A stretch of DNA of 64,000 nucleotides. It comes from CAYFHQ01 sp964342805 (GTDB lineage: Bacteria > Bacillota > Clostridia > Peptostreptococcales > Acidaminobacteraceae). Positions within the stretch are counted from its first letter, which is position 1; every line of letters starts with the position of its first letter. Position numbers and translations under genes: made by a program. Below the pieces are notes generated by a model. That model made no database searches. It saw only the letters and a list, made by a program, of their open reading frames with translations, and was not told the origin of the DNA. Location: positions 1 through 64,000 of the forward strand of contig CAYFHQ010000004.1 of assembly GCA_964342805.1 (NCBI GenBank). The letters are read 5' to 3'. Shown here one piece after another: positions 51,934 through 60,025 of the stretch.

Positions 51934-52653
51934 ATGAACGCATCCCAGAGTCTAATGAAATATATTGCCTATGAAGGCAGACCCTTGGTGGTTGCCCTGG
52001 TAGGTGCCGGTGGAAAGACTACCACTATGTACCAGCTGGCCCACCTATGTAAGGAAAGAAACCTCCGGGTCCTGATTACCACCACAACTAAAATTCGACC
52101 GCCTAGCCAGGGGCAGGTGGACCGGGTTCACTTGACTTCTCAAGCCTTTGCACCTATCGCAAAAGGAGAAATCCTAGGCGTCACCCATGGCTTAGAGACA
52201 GATGGTAAGTGGTCTGGCGTGTCTCCCAGTGTCATTGACAAATGGAAAAAAGACTACCACTTTGATGTCTTGATTTGTGAGGCAGACGGGGCCAAGGAAA
52301 AGTCGCTAAAAGCCCCTCGACAAGGAGAACCCCTTGTCCCAGACTTAACCGACCTAGTCATGGGTTTTATGGGTTTGAGTGTTGTGGGTATGGCTGCCGG
52401 AGAAGCGGTCATTCATCGGTTTTCACTCTTCCAGCAGCTGACACCTATCCAGGAGAATGACGCCATTGAATTGGACCACTTGGCGGCCGTAGCCCTCCAC
52501 CCCAATGGCTTGTTCAGGGGTGTTGGAAGGTCCAGTAAGAAACTGGTTTGCCTGACCAAACAAGGACGACCAGACGGGGATCAGTTGGCCCAGGCCTTCA
52601 TGAAAGCCTTAGATATAGGAGAACCCATGATGGTAGAGGTGTTAGGTAGATGA
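51934..52653 (+). CDS. yqeC: YqeC family protein of selenium-dependent molybdenum hydroxylase maturation
   Basis: This 239-aa P-loop protein (GAGGKTTTMYQLA, about 23-35) matches YqeC. That family is linked by gene context and selenium-trait profiling to maturation of selenium-dependent molybdenum hydroxylases. ITTTTKIRPP and EADGAKEKSLKAP are conserved segments. The ATG at 51934 follows GGAGGG. It overlaps mocA by 4 bp. The hydroxylase itself is not in the window. Confidence 0.87.
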   Translation: MNASQSLMKYIAYEGRPLVVALVGAGGKTTTMYQLAHLCKERNLRVLITTTTKIRPPSQGQVDRVHLTSQAFAPIAKGEILGVTHGLETDGKWSGVSPSVIDKWKKDYHFDVLICEADGAKEKSLKAPRQGEPLVPDLTDLVMGFMGLSVVGMAAGEAVIHRFSLFQQLTPIQENDAIELDHLAAVALHPNGLFRGVGRSSKKLVCLTKQGRPDGDQLAQAFMKALDIGEPMMVEVLGR

Positions 52654-53294
52654 AGGTGATTACACTCATATTTATGGCGTCGGGTTTTTCACGGCGGATG
52701 GGGGAAAACAAGCTGATCAAGTCATTCGCAGGAAAACCCTTGATCCAGTGGTGCTTGGAAGCCACAAAGGGTCTGGAAGAGTTGGAGGGGCTCCGGGTAG
52801 AACGCCTGGTTGTCTACCAGGACGATACTGTCAAAGAATTGGCTGAAAACAATGGTTGTAAAGTGGTTTACAATCCGAATTCCCATGAGGGTCAAAGTGC
52901 ATCTATTGGCTTGGGCATTGGCCATAGTCAAGTGGACACAGATGCATATATCTTTCTTACAGGAGACCAACCCTTCATTACCATGGAAACCCTGCTGGGG
53001 TTAATAGAAGCTCATGGTCAAGCGCCAAAGGGCATTATCCAGCCCTATTACAATGGTCGTAAGGGTGCACCGGTCTTGTTTTCTGCATATTATAGGGAAG
53101 AACTGGCCACCCTTGACGGGGACCAAGGAGGCCGTCAGGTCATTCGAAGGCATCCTCAAGCCCTAGTCCGGGTAGACCGTCCCGAATTAGAGGGGGTCGA
53201 TATGGATACTCAGGAGGATTTCCAATACTGGGAAAGGGAATTCATTGCGGGCAGATTGGATATTCGTTACAATAGGAAGCAAGAAAAGTACTAG
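52650..53294 (+). CDS. mocA: Molybdenum cofactor nucleotidyltransferase, MocA-like
   Basis: This 214-aa MobA-like NTP transferase has the loop ASGFSRRMGENKL (about 10-22), TGDQPF for metal binding, and GRKGAPVLF. MocA enzymes make the CMP form of the molybdenum cofactor used by xanthine-dehydrogenase-type hydroxylases. It is coupled to yqeC by a 4-bp overlap, which supports the selenium-hydroxylase pathway. Confidence 0.87.
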   Translation: MKVITLIFMASGFSRRMGENKLIKSFAGKPLIQWCLEATKGLEELEGLRVERLVVYQDDTVKELAENNGCKVVYNPNSHEGQSASIGLGIGHSQVDTDAYIFLTGDQPFITMETLLGLIEAHGQAPKGIIQPYYNGRKGAPVLFSAYYREELATLDGDQGGRQVIRRHPQALVRVDRPELEGVDMDTQEDFQYWEREFIAGRLDIRYNRKQEKY

Positions 53295-53303
53295 GAGGAC
53301 AGT

Positions 53304-54443
53304 GTGTCTGCAAAGGGTAGAAAAAGAAGAAAAAAACAGGCACCAGGTGTTGTCCTGCTTTCAGTCCTATTATTGGTAGCCAGTGGCTATGGGGTTATTC
53401 AAGGTGAAGTCTTGCTTGCGGATGTCTTGTCCGGAGGCACAACAAGTGGTTCTGACCTGCGAATTCCCTATAACCAAGACGCTTCCTTAGAGGCCAGTGG
53501 CTCGGTTCACGTACTTCCCGGTGGGATTGTTCGCTGTGATCAAGGAGAGTTAACCTTGTTTACAGACCAAGGAGATCCCCTTTGGAAAAAGCAGTTGAAC
53601 GGGCGTGAGGTTCTGATTGATGGAACTGCCAGGGCCTTTGCCGTTGTGGAACCAGCTGGAGGCGACGTATATGTACTGGACTATGAAGGTACAGTACAGG
53701 CAAGAACCTTTGGCATGGGTAGAATAGACCGTATGGCCTTTAACAAGGATGGCATGATCGTAGTTTATCTTGCAGGAAACCATGAAGTGGTTTTACTGGA
53801 TGATGGATTAATGGAACTGAAACGAATTCCTTTACCAGAAGGAAATGTCTTGGACATGGCAGTTTCAAAGTCAAAGTCTTTATTGGCTATTTCTATGTTT
53901 CGCATGGACAATGAAAAATACCACAGTCAGATCCTCACCTGGACACTGGATGGGCAGTTGATTGGTGTCATTAACCGGGAGGCCAGTATCATTCTTGACA
54001 TGAAGGTGGTAGACAACGAAGTTATAGCCATTTATGACAATGGCGTTGCAAAATACAATAGTGACAATTCGGAATTATGGTGGACAGAAGTCGACCGCAA
54101 GATATATCGTGGAACCATAGGTTCAGAAGGAACGACGGTTCTGAACGTCCTTAAATCCGATGTAGACCCATCAGACCAGCGACCTGAAAACGCCCTCCTT
54201 TATATTGACGCAAATGGTAACGTTCTACGGGAACAAGCCATGGTCAAGACCATTAATGATGTCAGCTACCGGGGTGGGCTCACTGGGATTTATACGGACC
54301 AAAGGGTGTCCATTATTGACGAAAAAGGCAAGATGATACGGAACGAAGAACTTTCTGCAACTGTGTCTTCTATGGTATGGTTAGAGAAAGGCCAGTTGGG
54401 GATATTACTCCCTGACGAATTGGTGATTGTTCCATTCCAATAA
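53304..54443 (+). CDS. Membrane-anchored beta-propeller-like protein (DUF5711-like)
   Basis: This 379-aa protein has a basic N-terminus, one membrane segment (about 14-33) and a long exported beta-rich region resembling a PQQ/WD-type propeller. No enzyme motif was seen. The start is a GTG behind AGGAGGA. It lies 9 bp after mocA and 12 bp before a CvpA-family gene. The DUF5711 assignment is tentative and function unknown. Confidence 0.72.
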   Translation: MSAKGRKRRKKQAPGVVLLSVLLLVASGYGVIQGEVLLADVLSGGTTSGSDLRIPYNQDASLEASGSVHVLPGGIVRCDQGELTLFTDQGDPLWKKQLNGREVLIDGTARAFAVVEPAGGDVYVLDYEGTVQARTFGMGRIDRMAFNKDGMIVVYLAGNHEVVLLDDGLMELKRIPLPEGNVLDMAVSKSKSLLAISMFRMDNEKYHSQILTWTLDGQLIGVINREASIILDMKVVDNEVIAIYDNGVAKYNSDNSELWWTEVDRKIYRGTIGSEGTTVLNVLKSDVDPSDQRPENALLYIDANGNVLREQAMVKTINDVSYRGGLTGIYTDQRVSIIDEKGKMIRNEELSATVSSMVWLEKGQLGILLPDELVIVPFQ

Positions 54444-54455
54444 GTGGAGGGCAAA

Positions 54456-55193
54456 ATGACCTATAATTATGTAGACATCGGAATTGCACTTATTTTATTG
54501 TTCACCTTGGTGGAAGGCTATATTAGGGGATTTATTCGGTCCATGTTGGGCATACTGGGTTATATTGCAGCCTTTCTAGTTGCCCAGACCTATGCCGCAA
54601 CCGTGGCGGATTATGCCTTAACCCACTTTGAACAGGTCCGTCAAATGAAGGCCAATATCGCTGAACGGGTGATCAGTACCTTTAATAGTAACGTTTCCAT
54701 GAGTACGGCCCTGGAAAGTGGCTCCAATGCCCAAATCTCACAGGCTCTTGAGAATGGAAATGTCATGGAACAGCTCCAGCTTCCTGAGGGCATCCAGTCT
54801 CAGCTTTTATCCTTTGCCAACAATGCAGACTTGGCCAACAGCCAAAGTAATGCGGTTAACGCCCTGGCTGAGAATATCGCCAGTGGTGTCATCTATGGCT
54901 TGAGTTTTATTGCTGTAGTCATTGGGGTGCTTCTGGTGATCAAAATAGGTGGCCTCATCCTTGAAGGCATTGCCAAGTTGCCAGTTTTGAAACAAGCCAA
55001 TAAACTAGGTGGTGTAATCTTTGGTCTAGTGAAGGGACTTTTATTGATTTTCCTATTCATGGCCCTAGCGGCTTTTACTGCGCCACTGACGACAAATCTG
55101 GACTTAATCCCAACCATCCAGCAATCTACGCTGGGGGTCTGGTTTTATAACAATAATGTACTATTGATCCTTTTAGAGTTTTTTCTGCGGTAA
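54456..55193 (+). CDS. CvpA family membrane protein
   Basis: This 245-aa protein begins with the CvpA pattern YNYVDIGIALILL...EGYIRGFIRSM. It has two N-terminal membrane segments, a polar loop (about 58-140), and two C-terminal segments (about 143-170 and 185-205). The family affects envelope integrity or colicin V export, but its role in Gram-positives is unclear. The ATG at 54456 follows GGAGGGC. Confidence 0.83.
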   Translation: MTYNYVDIGIALILLFTLVEGYIRGFIRSMLGILGYIAAFLVAQTYAATVADYALTHFEQVRQMKANIAERVISTFNSNVSMSTALESGSNAQISQALENGNVMEQLQLPEGIQSQLLSFANNADLANSQSNAVNALAENIASGVIYGLSFIAVVIGVLLVIKIGGLILEGIAKLPVLKQANKLGGVIFGLVKGLLLIFLFMALAAFTAPLTTNLDLIPTIQQSTLGVWFYNNNVLLILLEFFLR

Positions 55194-55215
55194 GTAACGC
55201 GGAAAGGAGTTTCAT

Positions 55216-55812
55216 ATGAAGAAAGAAGTAGATGCAAGAGGACTGGAATGTCCCAAACCAGTTATTCAAACGAAAAAGGCACTGGAGAACCTAAAAGAGG
55301 GTAGTGTGGTGACGATCGTGGATAATGAAATTGCAAAAGAGAATGTTTCAAAACTAGCGAAGGGCATGAACCTTCATTATAATGTACGGGCGGAAGGCGA
55401 ATTCTTCTACATTGATATTTTCAAGGGAGAAGAGTCACTGGGTCCAGATATTTTAGCTGAGCAAAAACCAGCCCTGAATGACTTGGTCATCCTTGTGGGT
55501 ACAGACACCCTGGGCGAGGGTAGCGAGGAACTGGGCCAGGTTCTCATGAATGGGTATATGTATACCCTGACAGAAGTAGAACCCTTTCCAAAGGCAGTCA
55601 TCTTCCTGAATGCTGGCGTCAAGCTCACATCAGAAGGTTCTGCAGTCATTGACCACCTTCGAATACTGGAAGCTGGTGGTGTGGAGATCCTGTCCTGCGG
55701 CACATGTCTAGACTACTACAATGTCAAAGACAAGCTCCAGGTTGGCGGTGTCAGCAACATGTATACCATCGTTGAAACCATGAACAAGGCGAAGAACACG
55801 GTAAAACTATAA
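55216..55812 (+). CDS. yedF: Selenium metabolism protein YedF (TusA-like plus DsrE-like)
   Basis: This 198-aa protein has an N-terminal TusA/SirA-like domain with DARGLECPKPV (about 6-16, cysteine 12) and a C-terminal DsrE-like domain with SCGTCLDYY (about 157-165). This fusion is the YedF family, found with selenium-utilisation genes. It probably handles or transfers reduced selenium or sulfur. GGAAAGGAG precedes the ATG. It overlaps DUF3343 by one base. Confidence 0.88.
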   Translation: MKKEVDARGLECPKPVIQTKKALENLKEGSVVTIVDNEIAKENVSKLAKGMNLHYNVRAEGEFFYIDIFKGEESLGPDILAEQKPALNDLVILVGTDTLGEGSEELGQVLMNGYMYTLTEVEPFPKAVIFLNAGVKLTSEGSAVIDHLRILEAGGVEILSCGTCLDYYNVKDKLQVGGVSNMYTIVETMNKAKNTVKL

Positions 55813-56081
55813 TGAAAGAGCAAACATTTTATATCATTGCCTTTGACTCAACCCATGAGGCCATTCGCATGGAACGGATGCTGAAGCAGGTCATGGATGT
55901 GACCATGATCCCGACTCCAAGAGAGCTAACGGTGTCATGCGGATTGTCCATTAAGCTGACAGAGGAACAGGTTGAGCATGTGAAGGCCAGTCTAAAAAAC
56001 ATTGACGAAGACCGCATAAAGCTCTTCTTCATTGACCGAAGTGGGGAAGAAACCACAGCGACACAAATGTCTTGGAGGTAA
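55812..56081 (+). CDS. DUF3343 protein, putative selenium/sulfur carrier partner of YedF
   Basis: This 89-aa protein has the DUF3343 pattern: FYIIAFDSTHEAIRME at the start and PTPRELTVSCGLSIKL in the middle, with one conserved Cys. It is translationally coupled to yedF (TAATG). The family co-occurs with YedF in selenium contexts; its chemistry is unproven. Confidence 0.82.
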   Translation: MKEQTFYIIAFDSTHEAIRMERMLKQVMDVTMIPTPRELTVSCGLSIKLTEEQVEHVKASLKNIDEDRIKLFFIDRSGEETTATQMSWR

Positions 56082-56084
56082 CCC

Positions 56085-56285
56085 ATGCCATTGGATTTAC
56101 AAGTGGGAGACAAAATCGAAACGAAAAAAAGCCATCCTTGTGGGGGTAATGAGTTCGAGATTCTCCGGGCGGGAATGGACTTTCGCATTCGTTGCACGAC
56201 ATGCGAAAAGCAGATATGGATTGAACGGCCTAAACTGGAAAAACGCATAAAGAAAATCCAGCGGGGCGACGACCAGATCAAATAA
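56085..56285 (+). CDS. DUF951 family protein
   Basis: This 66-aa protein carries HPCGGNEFEILRAGMDFRIRC and CEKQIWI, the zinc-ribbon-like core of DUF951, an uncharacterised small Firmicute family. It lies 3 bp after DUF3343 and is the last gene of the yqeC-to-DUF951 operon. Confidence 0.85.
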   Translation: MPLDLQVGDKIETKKSHPCGGNEFEILRAGMDFRIRCTTCEKQIWIERPKLEKRIKKIQRGDDQIK

Positions 56286-56297
56286 TGAAGAACATGA

Positions 56298-56349
56298 GGA
56301 GCAGGGCAAGTGGAATCAGGCATTCCATTTTGCATCTGCTCCTTTTTTT
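56298..56349 (+). terminator. Terminator after the selenium/DUF951 operon
   Basis: The outer stem GGAGCAG (56298-56304)/CTGCTCC (56336-56342) encloses an inner TGGAAT/ATTCCA hairpin, followed by seven Ts. Confidence 0.85.
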
Positions 56350-56408
56350 CGTATAATAAGACCGGGCAAACCTTTTCCGATCGAACAAAATGGAGGTGCA
56401 TTTTGGAG

Positions 56409-57596
56409 ATGGCAGTAAGTTTTGCAAGTCGAATGGAGCAACTAAAGGCGTCTGAAATTCGTGAAATCCTCAAACTAACACAGCAGCCAAATATCATTTC
56501 CTTTGCAGGGGGACTACCAGCACCAGAGCTTTTCCCTGTGGAAGAAATGCGCGTGATTAGTGACCGAGTGCTCAGCGAAAGTGGTCGCCAAGCCATGCAG
56601 TATTCCACAACAGAGGGCTATGAGCCCCTACGGGAGAAAATTGCGGGTCGTATGAACCGGGTAGGTGTGTTAGCTACGGCTGAAGACATCCTAGTTATCA
56701 GTGGGTCCCAGCAGGGTCTTGATTTCTCCGGCAAGATATTCCTAGATCCAGACGATGTTGTGGTCTGTGAAAGCCCAAGCTACTTGGGCGCAATCAACGC
56801 ATTTAAGGCCTACCAGTGCCAGTTCGTTGAAGTAGAGACCGACAATGATGGCATGATCCTAGAAGATCTTGAGGAAAAACTGAAGAAGACGGACAAGGTA
56901 AAGATGATCTACGTCATTCCAGACTTCCAGAACCCGTCGGGTCGTACCTGGACACTGGAAAGACGGAAGGGTCTCCTGGACCTGGCCAGCAAGTTTGATC
57001 TTCCTATTGTTGAAGACAATCCCTATGGTGAGCTACGATTTGAAGGTGAACATGTACCTTCTCTTCGGTCCATGGACACAGAAGGCCGAGTAGTCTTCCT
57101 GGGTTCCTTCTCAAAAACCTTTAGCCCAGGCCTACGAATTGGTTGGGTCAACGCAGCACCAGAGTTACTACAAAAGTATATCCTGGTTAAGCAAGGGGCT
57201 GACCTACAGGCAAACTCCATGGCGCAAAGACAGTTGGACTTGTATATGGACCAGTATGATCTGGACAATCATATTGAGAAAATCAAGGACGTCTATAAAA
57301 AGCGCCGCGACTTGATGATGGCAACCATCGAAAAAGAGTTTCCAAAGGAAGCTGTATGTACACACCCTGAGGGCGGCCTGTTCACATGGGTTGAACTCCC
57401 AGAGCATATTAACACCAGAGACCTGATGAAGATTGCTGTGGAGCGGGAAGTGGCCTTCGTACCGGGTGGGTCTTTCTACCCCAACGGCGGAAGAGAAAAT
57501 GCAATGCGGATTAACTATTCCAACATGCCAGAAGACAAAATCGTTATTGGTATTGAGCGACTAGGGGAAGTATTGCGTGAAGCATTAAAGAAATAA
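56409..57596 (+). CDS. PLP-dependent aminotransferase (2-aminoadipate/aromatic, class I)
   Basis: This aminotransferase of about 395 aa resembles LysN and related enzymes. It has SFAGGLPAPELFP near the N-terminus, YSTTEGYEPLRE, VIPDFQNPSG, and the PLP lysine in GSFSKTFSPGLRIGW. The substrate is not determinable; 2-oxoglutarate-linked transamination of hydrophobic or adipate-type amino acids is usual. The ATG at 56409 is used; a TTG two codons earlier is 6 bases from GGAGG and may be the true start. Confidence 0.88.
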   Translation: MAVSFASRMEQLKASEIREILKLTQQPNIISFAGGLPAPELFPVEEMRVISDRVLSESGRQAMQYSTTEGYEPLREKIAGRMNRVGVLATAEDILVISGSQQGLDFSGKIFLDPDDVVVCESPSYLGAINAFKAYQCQFVEVETDNDGMILEDLEEKLKKTDKVKMIYVIPDFQNPSGRTWTLERRKGLLDLASKFDLPIVEDNPYGELRFEGEHVPSLRSMDTEGRVVFLGSFSKTFSPGLRIGWVNAAPELLQKYILVKQGADLQANSMAQRQLDLYMDQYDLDNHIEKIKDVYKKRRDLMMATIEKEFPKEAVCTHPEGGLFTWVELPEHINTRDLMKIAVEREVAFVPGGSFYPNGGRENAMRINYSNMPEDKIVIGIERLGEVLREALKK

Positions 57597-57633
57597 AGGC
57601 CAGAACCCAGAGCGGGAATGGTAGAAAACCACT

Positions 57634-57670
57634 GGAGCAGGTTACCCCGAGGTAGCCTTGCTCCTTTTTT
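57634..57670 (+). terminator. Terminator after the aminotransferase gene
   Basis: GGAGCAGGTTACC pairs with GGTAGCC...TGCTCC (one bulge, one T-G) around CCGA, followed by six Ts. The following 57671-57838 stretch shows short palindromes only and no supported gene. Confidence 0.85.
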
Positions 57671-57838
57671 CATTTCATTAGGAAGACCCCCTTTAAGGAG
57701 GTCTCTTTCAGATTAAAGGAGCACTCCTTCTAAGGTGACCAGATAGCTGTAAGACACGTCATGTTAGCCAATGCCAAGGCCTTGGTCTACCAGGAAAAAT
57801 AGGCAGAAGCGCATCCTTTGCAAAAAGGCAAAAATGCC

Positions 57839-57867
57839 TTGTACTCCATTATAAGAAGTGATATACT
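57839..57867 (+). promoter_or_regulatory. rpsF operon promoter
   Basis: TTGTAC (57839-57844), a 17-bp spacer and TATACT (57862-57867). Confidence 0.72.
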
Positions 57868-57876
57868 CTTTTGATG

Positions 57877-57936
57877 TACGGTAGGGAATTGGCCTTACCG
57901 CTCTCTGCTCGACAAGTGTCGGGCCAAACGACCGTA
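57877..57936 (+). promoter_or_regulatory. Structured rpsF leader, candidate S6:S18 autoregulatory element
   Basis: Three nested stems are visible: TACGGT (57877-57882)/ACCGTA (57931-57936), TTGGCC (57889-57894)/GGCCAA (57922-57927), and CGACA/TGTCG (57910-57914/57917-57921). The leader sits directly before the rpsF ribosome site. Known rpsF leaders bind the S6:S18 complex to repress the operon. Structure and position fit, but the motif's conserved bases were not confirmed. Confidence 0.6.
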
Positions 57937-57949
57937 GGGAGGTGTAGAG

Positions 57950-58234
57950 ATGAACAAGTACGAAGTGCTCTTTATTCTTAAGCCAAATATGGAAGAAGAA
58001 CAAAGAACGCAAGCCGTTGAGAAGTTCAAGTCCATCATCGAATCCGCTGGTGAAGTGGAAAAGGTTGATGAGTGGGGCCTGAAAAAGCTTGCTTATGAAA
58101 TTGAGAAGCTTAAGGAAGGTTACTACTACCTGATCGACTTCAGTGCTTCTCCAGAGCTGCCAATGGAACTAGAGCGTAACTTCCGCATTAGCGATGCCGT
58201 TCTTCGATTCATGGTAACTCGTAAAGAAGCGTAA
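57950..58234 (+). CDS. rpsF: 30S ribosomal protein S6
   Basis: S6 (94 aa) begins MNKYEVLFILKP and holds the WGLKKLAYEI segment typical of the family. It pairs with S18 on the small subunit. GGAGGTG precedes the ATG. First gene of rpsF-ssb-rpsR. Confidence 0.97.
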   Translation: MNKYEVLFILKPNMEEEQRTQAVEKFKSIIESAGEVEKVDEWGLKKLAYEIEKLKEGYYYLIDFSASPELPMELERNFRISDAVLRFMVTRKEA

Positions 58235-58258
58235 TTGCCATAGCGAGAGGAGAACAGA

Positions 58259-58705
58259 ATGAATCATGTAGTCCTAATTGGAAGACTTGTAAGAGATCCG
58301 GAACTCCGTTTTATCGCTGGCAGTGGGCGAGCAGTCGCCAACTTCACCCTCGCAATAGACCGTAATGGTCTTTCCCGCGAGAAAAAAGCAGAACTGCAGG
58401 CTCAGGGCAAACCAACTGCGGACTTTATCCGTATTGTTGCTTGGGGCAAGCAGGCCGAGTTGTGTGGAAACTACCTAACAAAAGGTCGCCAAGTTGCGAT
58501 CGAAGGTAGCATTCAGACGGGTTCTTACCAGACACAGTCTGGCGAGACGCGTTACACAACCGATGTTGTTGCCAATCGTGTTGAGTTTATTGGCTCACGT
58601 GATGGTGACAGTCGACCTCAAAAGCAAGAGGATAACTTCAGCATGGGCGGTATGGATCCAGCTGATTTCCAAGCGATTGAAGACGACGACGATATTCCAT
58701 TCTAA
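58259..58705 (+). CDS. ssb: Single-stranded DNA-binding protein
   Basis: SSB (148 aa) starts MNHVVLIGRLVRDPELR with the OB-fold through about residue 108, then a short acidic linker and the protein-interaction tip DDDIPF. It protects single-stranded DNA at forks and recruits repair proteins. Position between rpsF and rpsR is canonical. Confidence 0.97.
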   Translation: MNHVVLIGRLVRDPELRFIAGSGRAVANFTLAIDRNGLSREKKAELQAQGKPTADFIRIVAWGKQAELCGNYLTKGRQVAIEGSIQTGSYQTQSGETRYTTDVVANRVEFIGSRDGDSRPQKQEDNFSMGGMDPADFQAIEDDDDIPF

Positions 58706-58726
58706 AGAAAAGGGAGGGAAATTCTC

Positions 58727-58954
58727 ATGGCTTTCCAAAAACGACGTAAGAAGCGTAAGTTCTGTCAGTTCTGTGCTGACAAAGCTACTCAGATCGATTA
58801 CAAAGACACGAAGAAGCTTGGTCGTTACCTATCCGACCGAGGTAAGATCCTACCTCGCCGTGTGACTGGTAACTGCGCGAAGCACCAGCGTGCTCTTACA
58901 ATCGCGGTTAAGCGTGCTCGTATTGTTGCGCTTATTCCATTCATCAAAGAATAA
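58727..58954 (+). CDS. rpsR: 30S ribosomal protein S18
   Basis: S18 (75 aa) carries CQFC-like FCQFCADK, LGRYLSDRGKILPRR and VTGNCAKHQR. It binds with S6 on the 30S platform. GGGAGGG precedes the ATG. The Cys-rich start is the zinc-binding (C+) form. Confidence 0.97.
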   Translation: MAFQKRRKKRKFCQFCADKATQIDYKDTKKLGRYLSDRGKILPRRVTGNCAKHQRALTIAVKRARIVALIPFIKE

Positions 58955-58961
58955 TCAAAAT

Positions 58962-58990
58962 GCAGACTCCTTTGGGGTCTGCTTTTATTT
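58962..58990 (+). terminator. Terminator after rpsR
   Basis: GCAGACTCC pairs with GGGGTCTGC (one T-G), followed by TTTTATTTT. Confidence 0.85.
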
Positions 58991-59079
58991 TGCAGCAATT
59001 TGCCATGTTGCACCCCAATTACACAAACAGCGTATTCTATTGTATAATTAAGGGTAATGTAAAGAAAGGGGTGCGTTTC

Positions 59080-60021
59080 GTGCAACCAATAGATCCACAA
59101 AAAATGTGGAGAGACGTGATTTTGTACAGTGTCCTCATGATGGGCCTCCACTTGTTGGGCCTGACCATGGTGGATGGACAAATTCTCTGGCTCTTTCTAC
59201 CCATCTTCCCCACCCTCCTGTGGGTGAACTACGGCTATCGCGCGAGCTTGGTCAGCATACTGACCATGGGCTTTGCAGGAGTTATCCTGTTCGGTCCCGG
59301 GAACATGCTCGTTTTACTGGCATATATACTTATGACTACCCTTGCCCTAGGACTTGGCCTCCGGCAAAAGATGCGGTCTAGCGTCATTCTACTCATGCTG
59401 ACCGGTGTCTTTCTCTTGCTGAGTGTGTTCGTCCTACGGAGCCAGGCCCTACAAATGGGTCTGTCCATGACCCAGTTGGTTACTAACCTGATGGAGGATT
59501 CCAAGTCGGTCTTTGTGGCCACCTACGGCATGGATAACGCAGAAGCCATGTGGAAACAGTTGGTCTACACAGCCCAGTTGTCCTTTCCGTCCATGATCAT
59601 GATGATGTCGGCCTTATTGGCTGGTGGTTATTTTGTTGTCGTCCGGTCGGTGATGAAGATCATGAAGCACCCGTTAACACCGGTGGACCACTTTAAGGAC
59701 TTCTGCCTGCCTCGCAACATGGGGCTAGGCTTGCTGATCATGTTGGCCATGGCTTATATATTCGGGGCGCTCGGTTGGGCTGACCAAACGGCACTCATGT
59801 ACAATGTCTTTACGCCTGTAGCCTCCCTGCTCAGCGTTCAGACCCTGGCAGTACTGGCTTATTATCTGCAGGAAAAACTGCCCAAGCCAGTGGCCGTCTT
59901 GATTTTGACCACTTGTGTGCTTTTCATGGGGATATTGATTCATCCATTTATCCTTGTGGGGATTTTAGATTTGCAATTTGACTTTAGAAAACGGATGACC
60001 CGGGTGGGTCAGGAGGACTAA
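59080..60021 (+). CDS. DUF2232 (YybS-like) integral membrane protein
   Basis: This 313-aa protein is very hydrophobic, with about eight predicted membrane segments. It matches the DUF2232/YybS family by position (after rpsR, before gdpP) and topology. Function is unknown. The GTG at 59080 is chosen because AAAGGGG lies 9 bases upstream; a GTG at 59071 touches that site. A TATAAT at 59043-59048 suggests its own promoter, though the -35 is poor. Confidence 0.85.
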   Translation: MQPIDPQKMWRDVILYSVLMMGLHLLGLTMVDGQILWLFLPIFPTLLWVNYGYRASLVSILTMGFAGVILFGPGNMLVLLAYILMTTLALGLGLRQKMRSSVILLMLTGVFLLLSVFVLRSQALQMGLSMTQLVTNLMEDSKSVFVATYGMDNAEAMWKQLVYTAQLSFPSMIMMMSALLAGGYFVVVRSVMKIMKHPLTPVDHFKDFCLPRNMGLGLLIMLAMAYIFGALGWADQTALMYNVFTPVASLLSVQTLAVLAYYLQEKLPKPVAVLILTTCVLFMGILIHPFILVGILDLQFDFRKRMTRVGQED

Positions 60022-60025
60022 ATTC

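Noticed and set aside
55829..56608. Long minus-strand reading frame (259 codons)
   Set aside because: It is antisense to DUF3343, DUF951 and the aminotransferase start, which have ribosome sites and known family patterns, and it crosses a terminator.
57770..57840. Short palindromes (CCAAGGCCTTGG, AAGGCA-AAAA-TGCCTT) upstream of rpsF
   Set aside because: Too short and isolated to assign as regulator sites; the promoter at 57839 explains the nearby signal.
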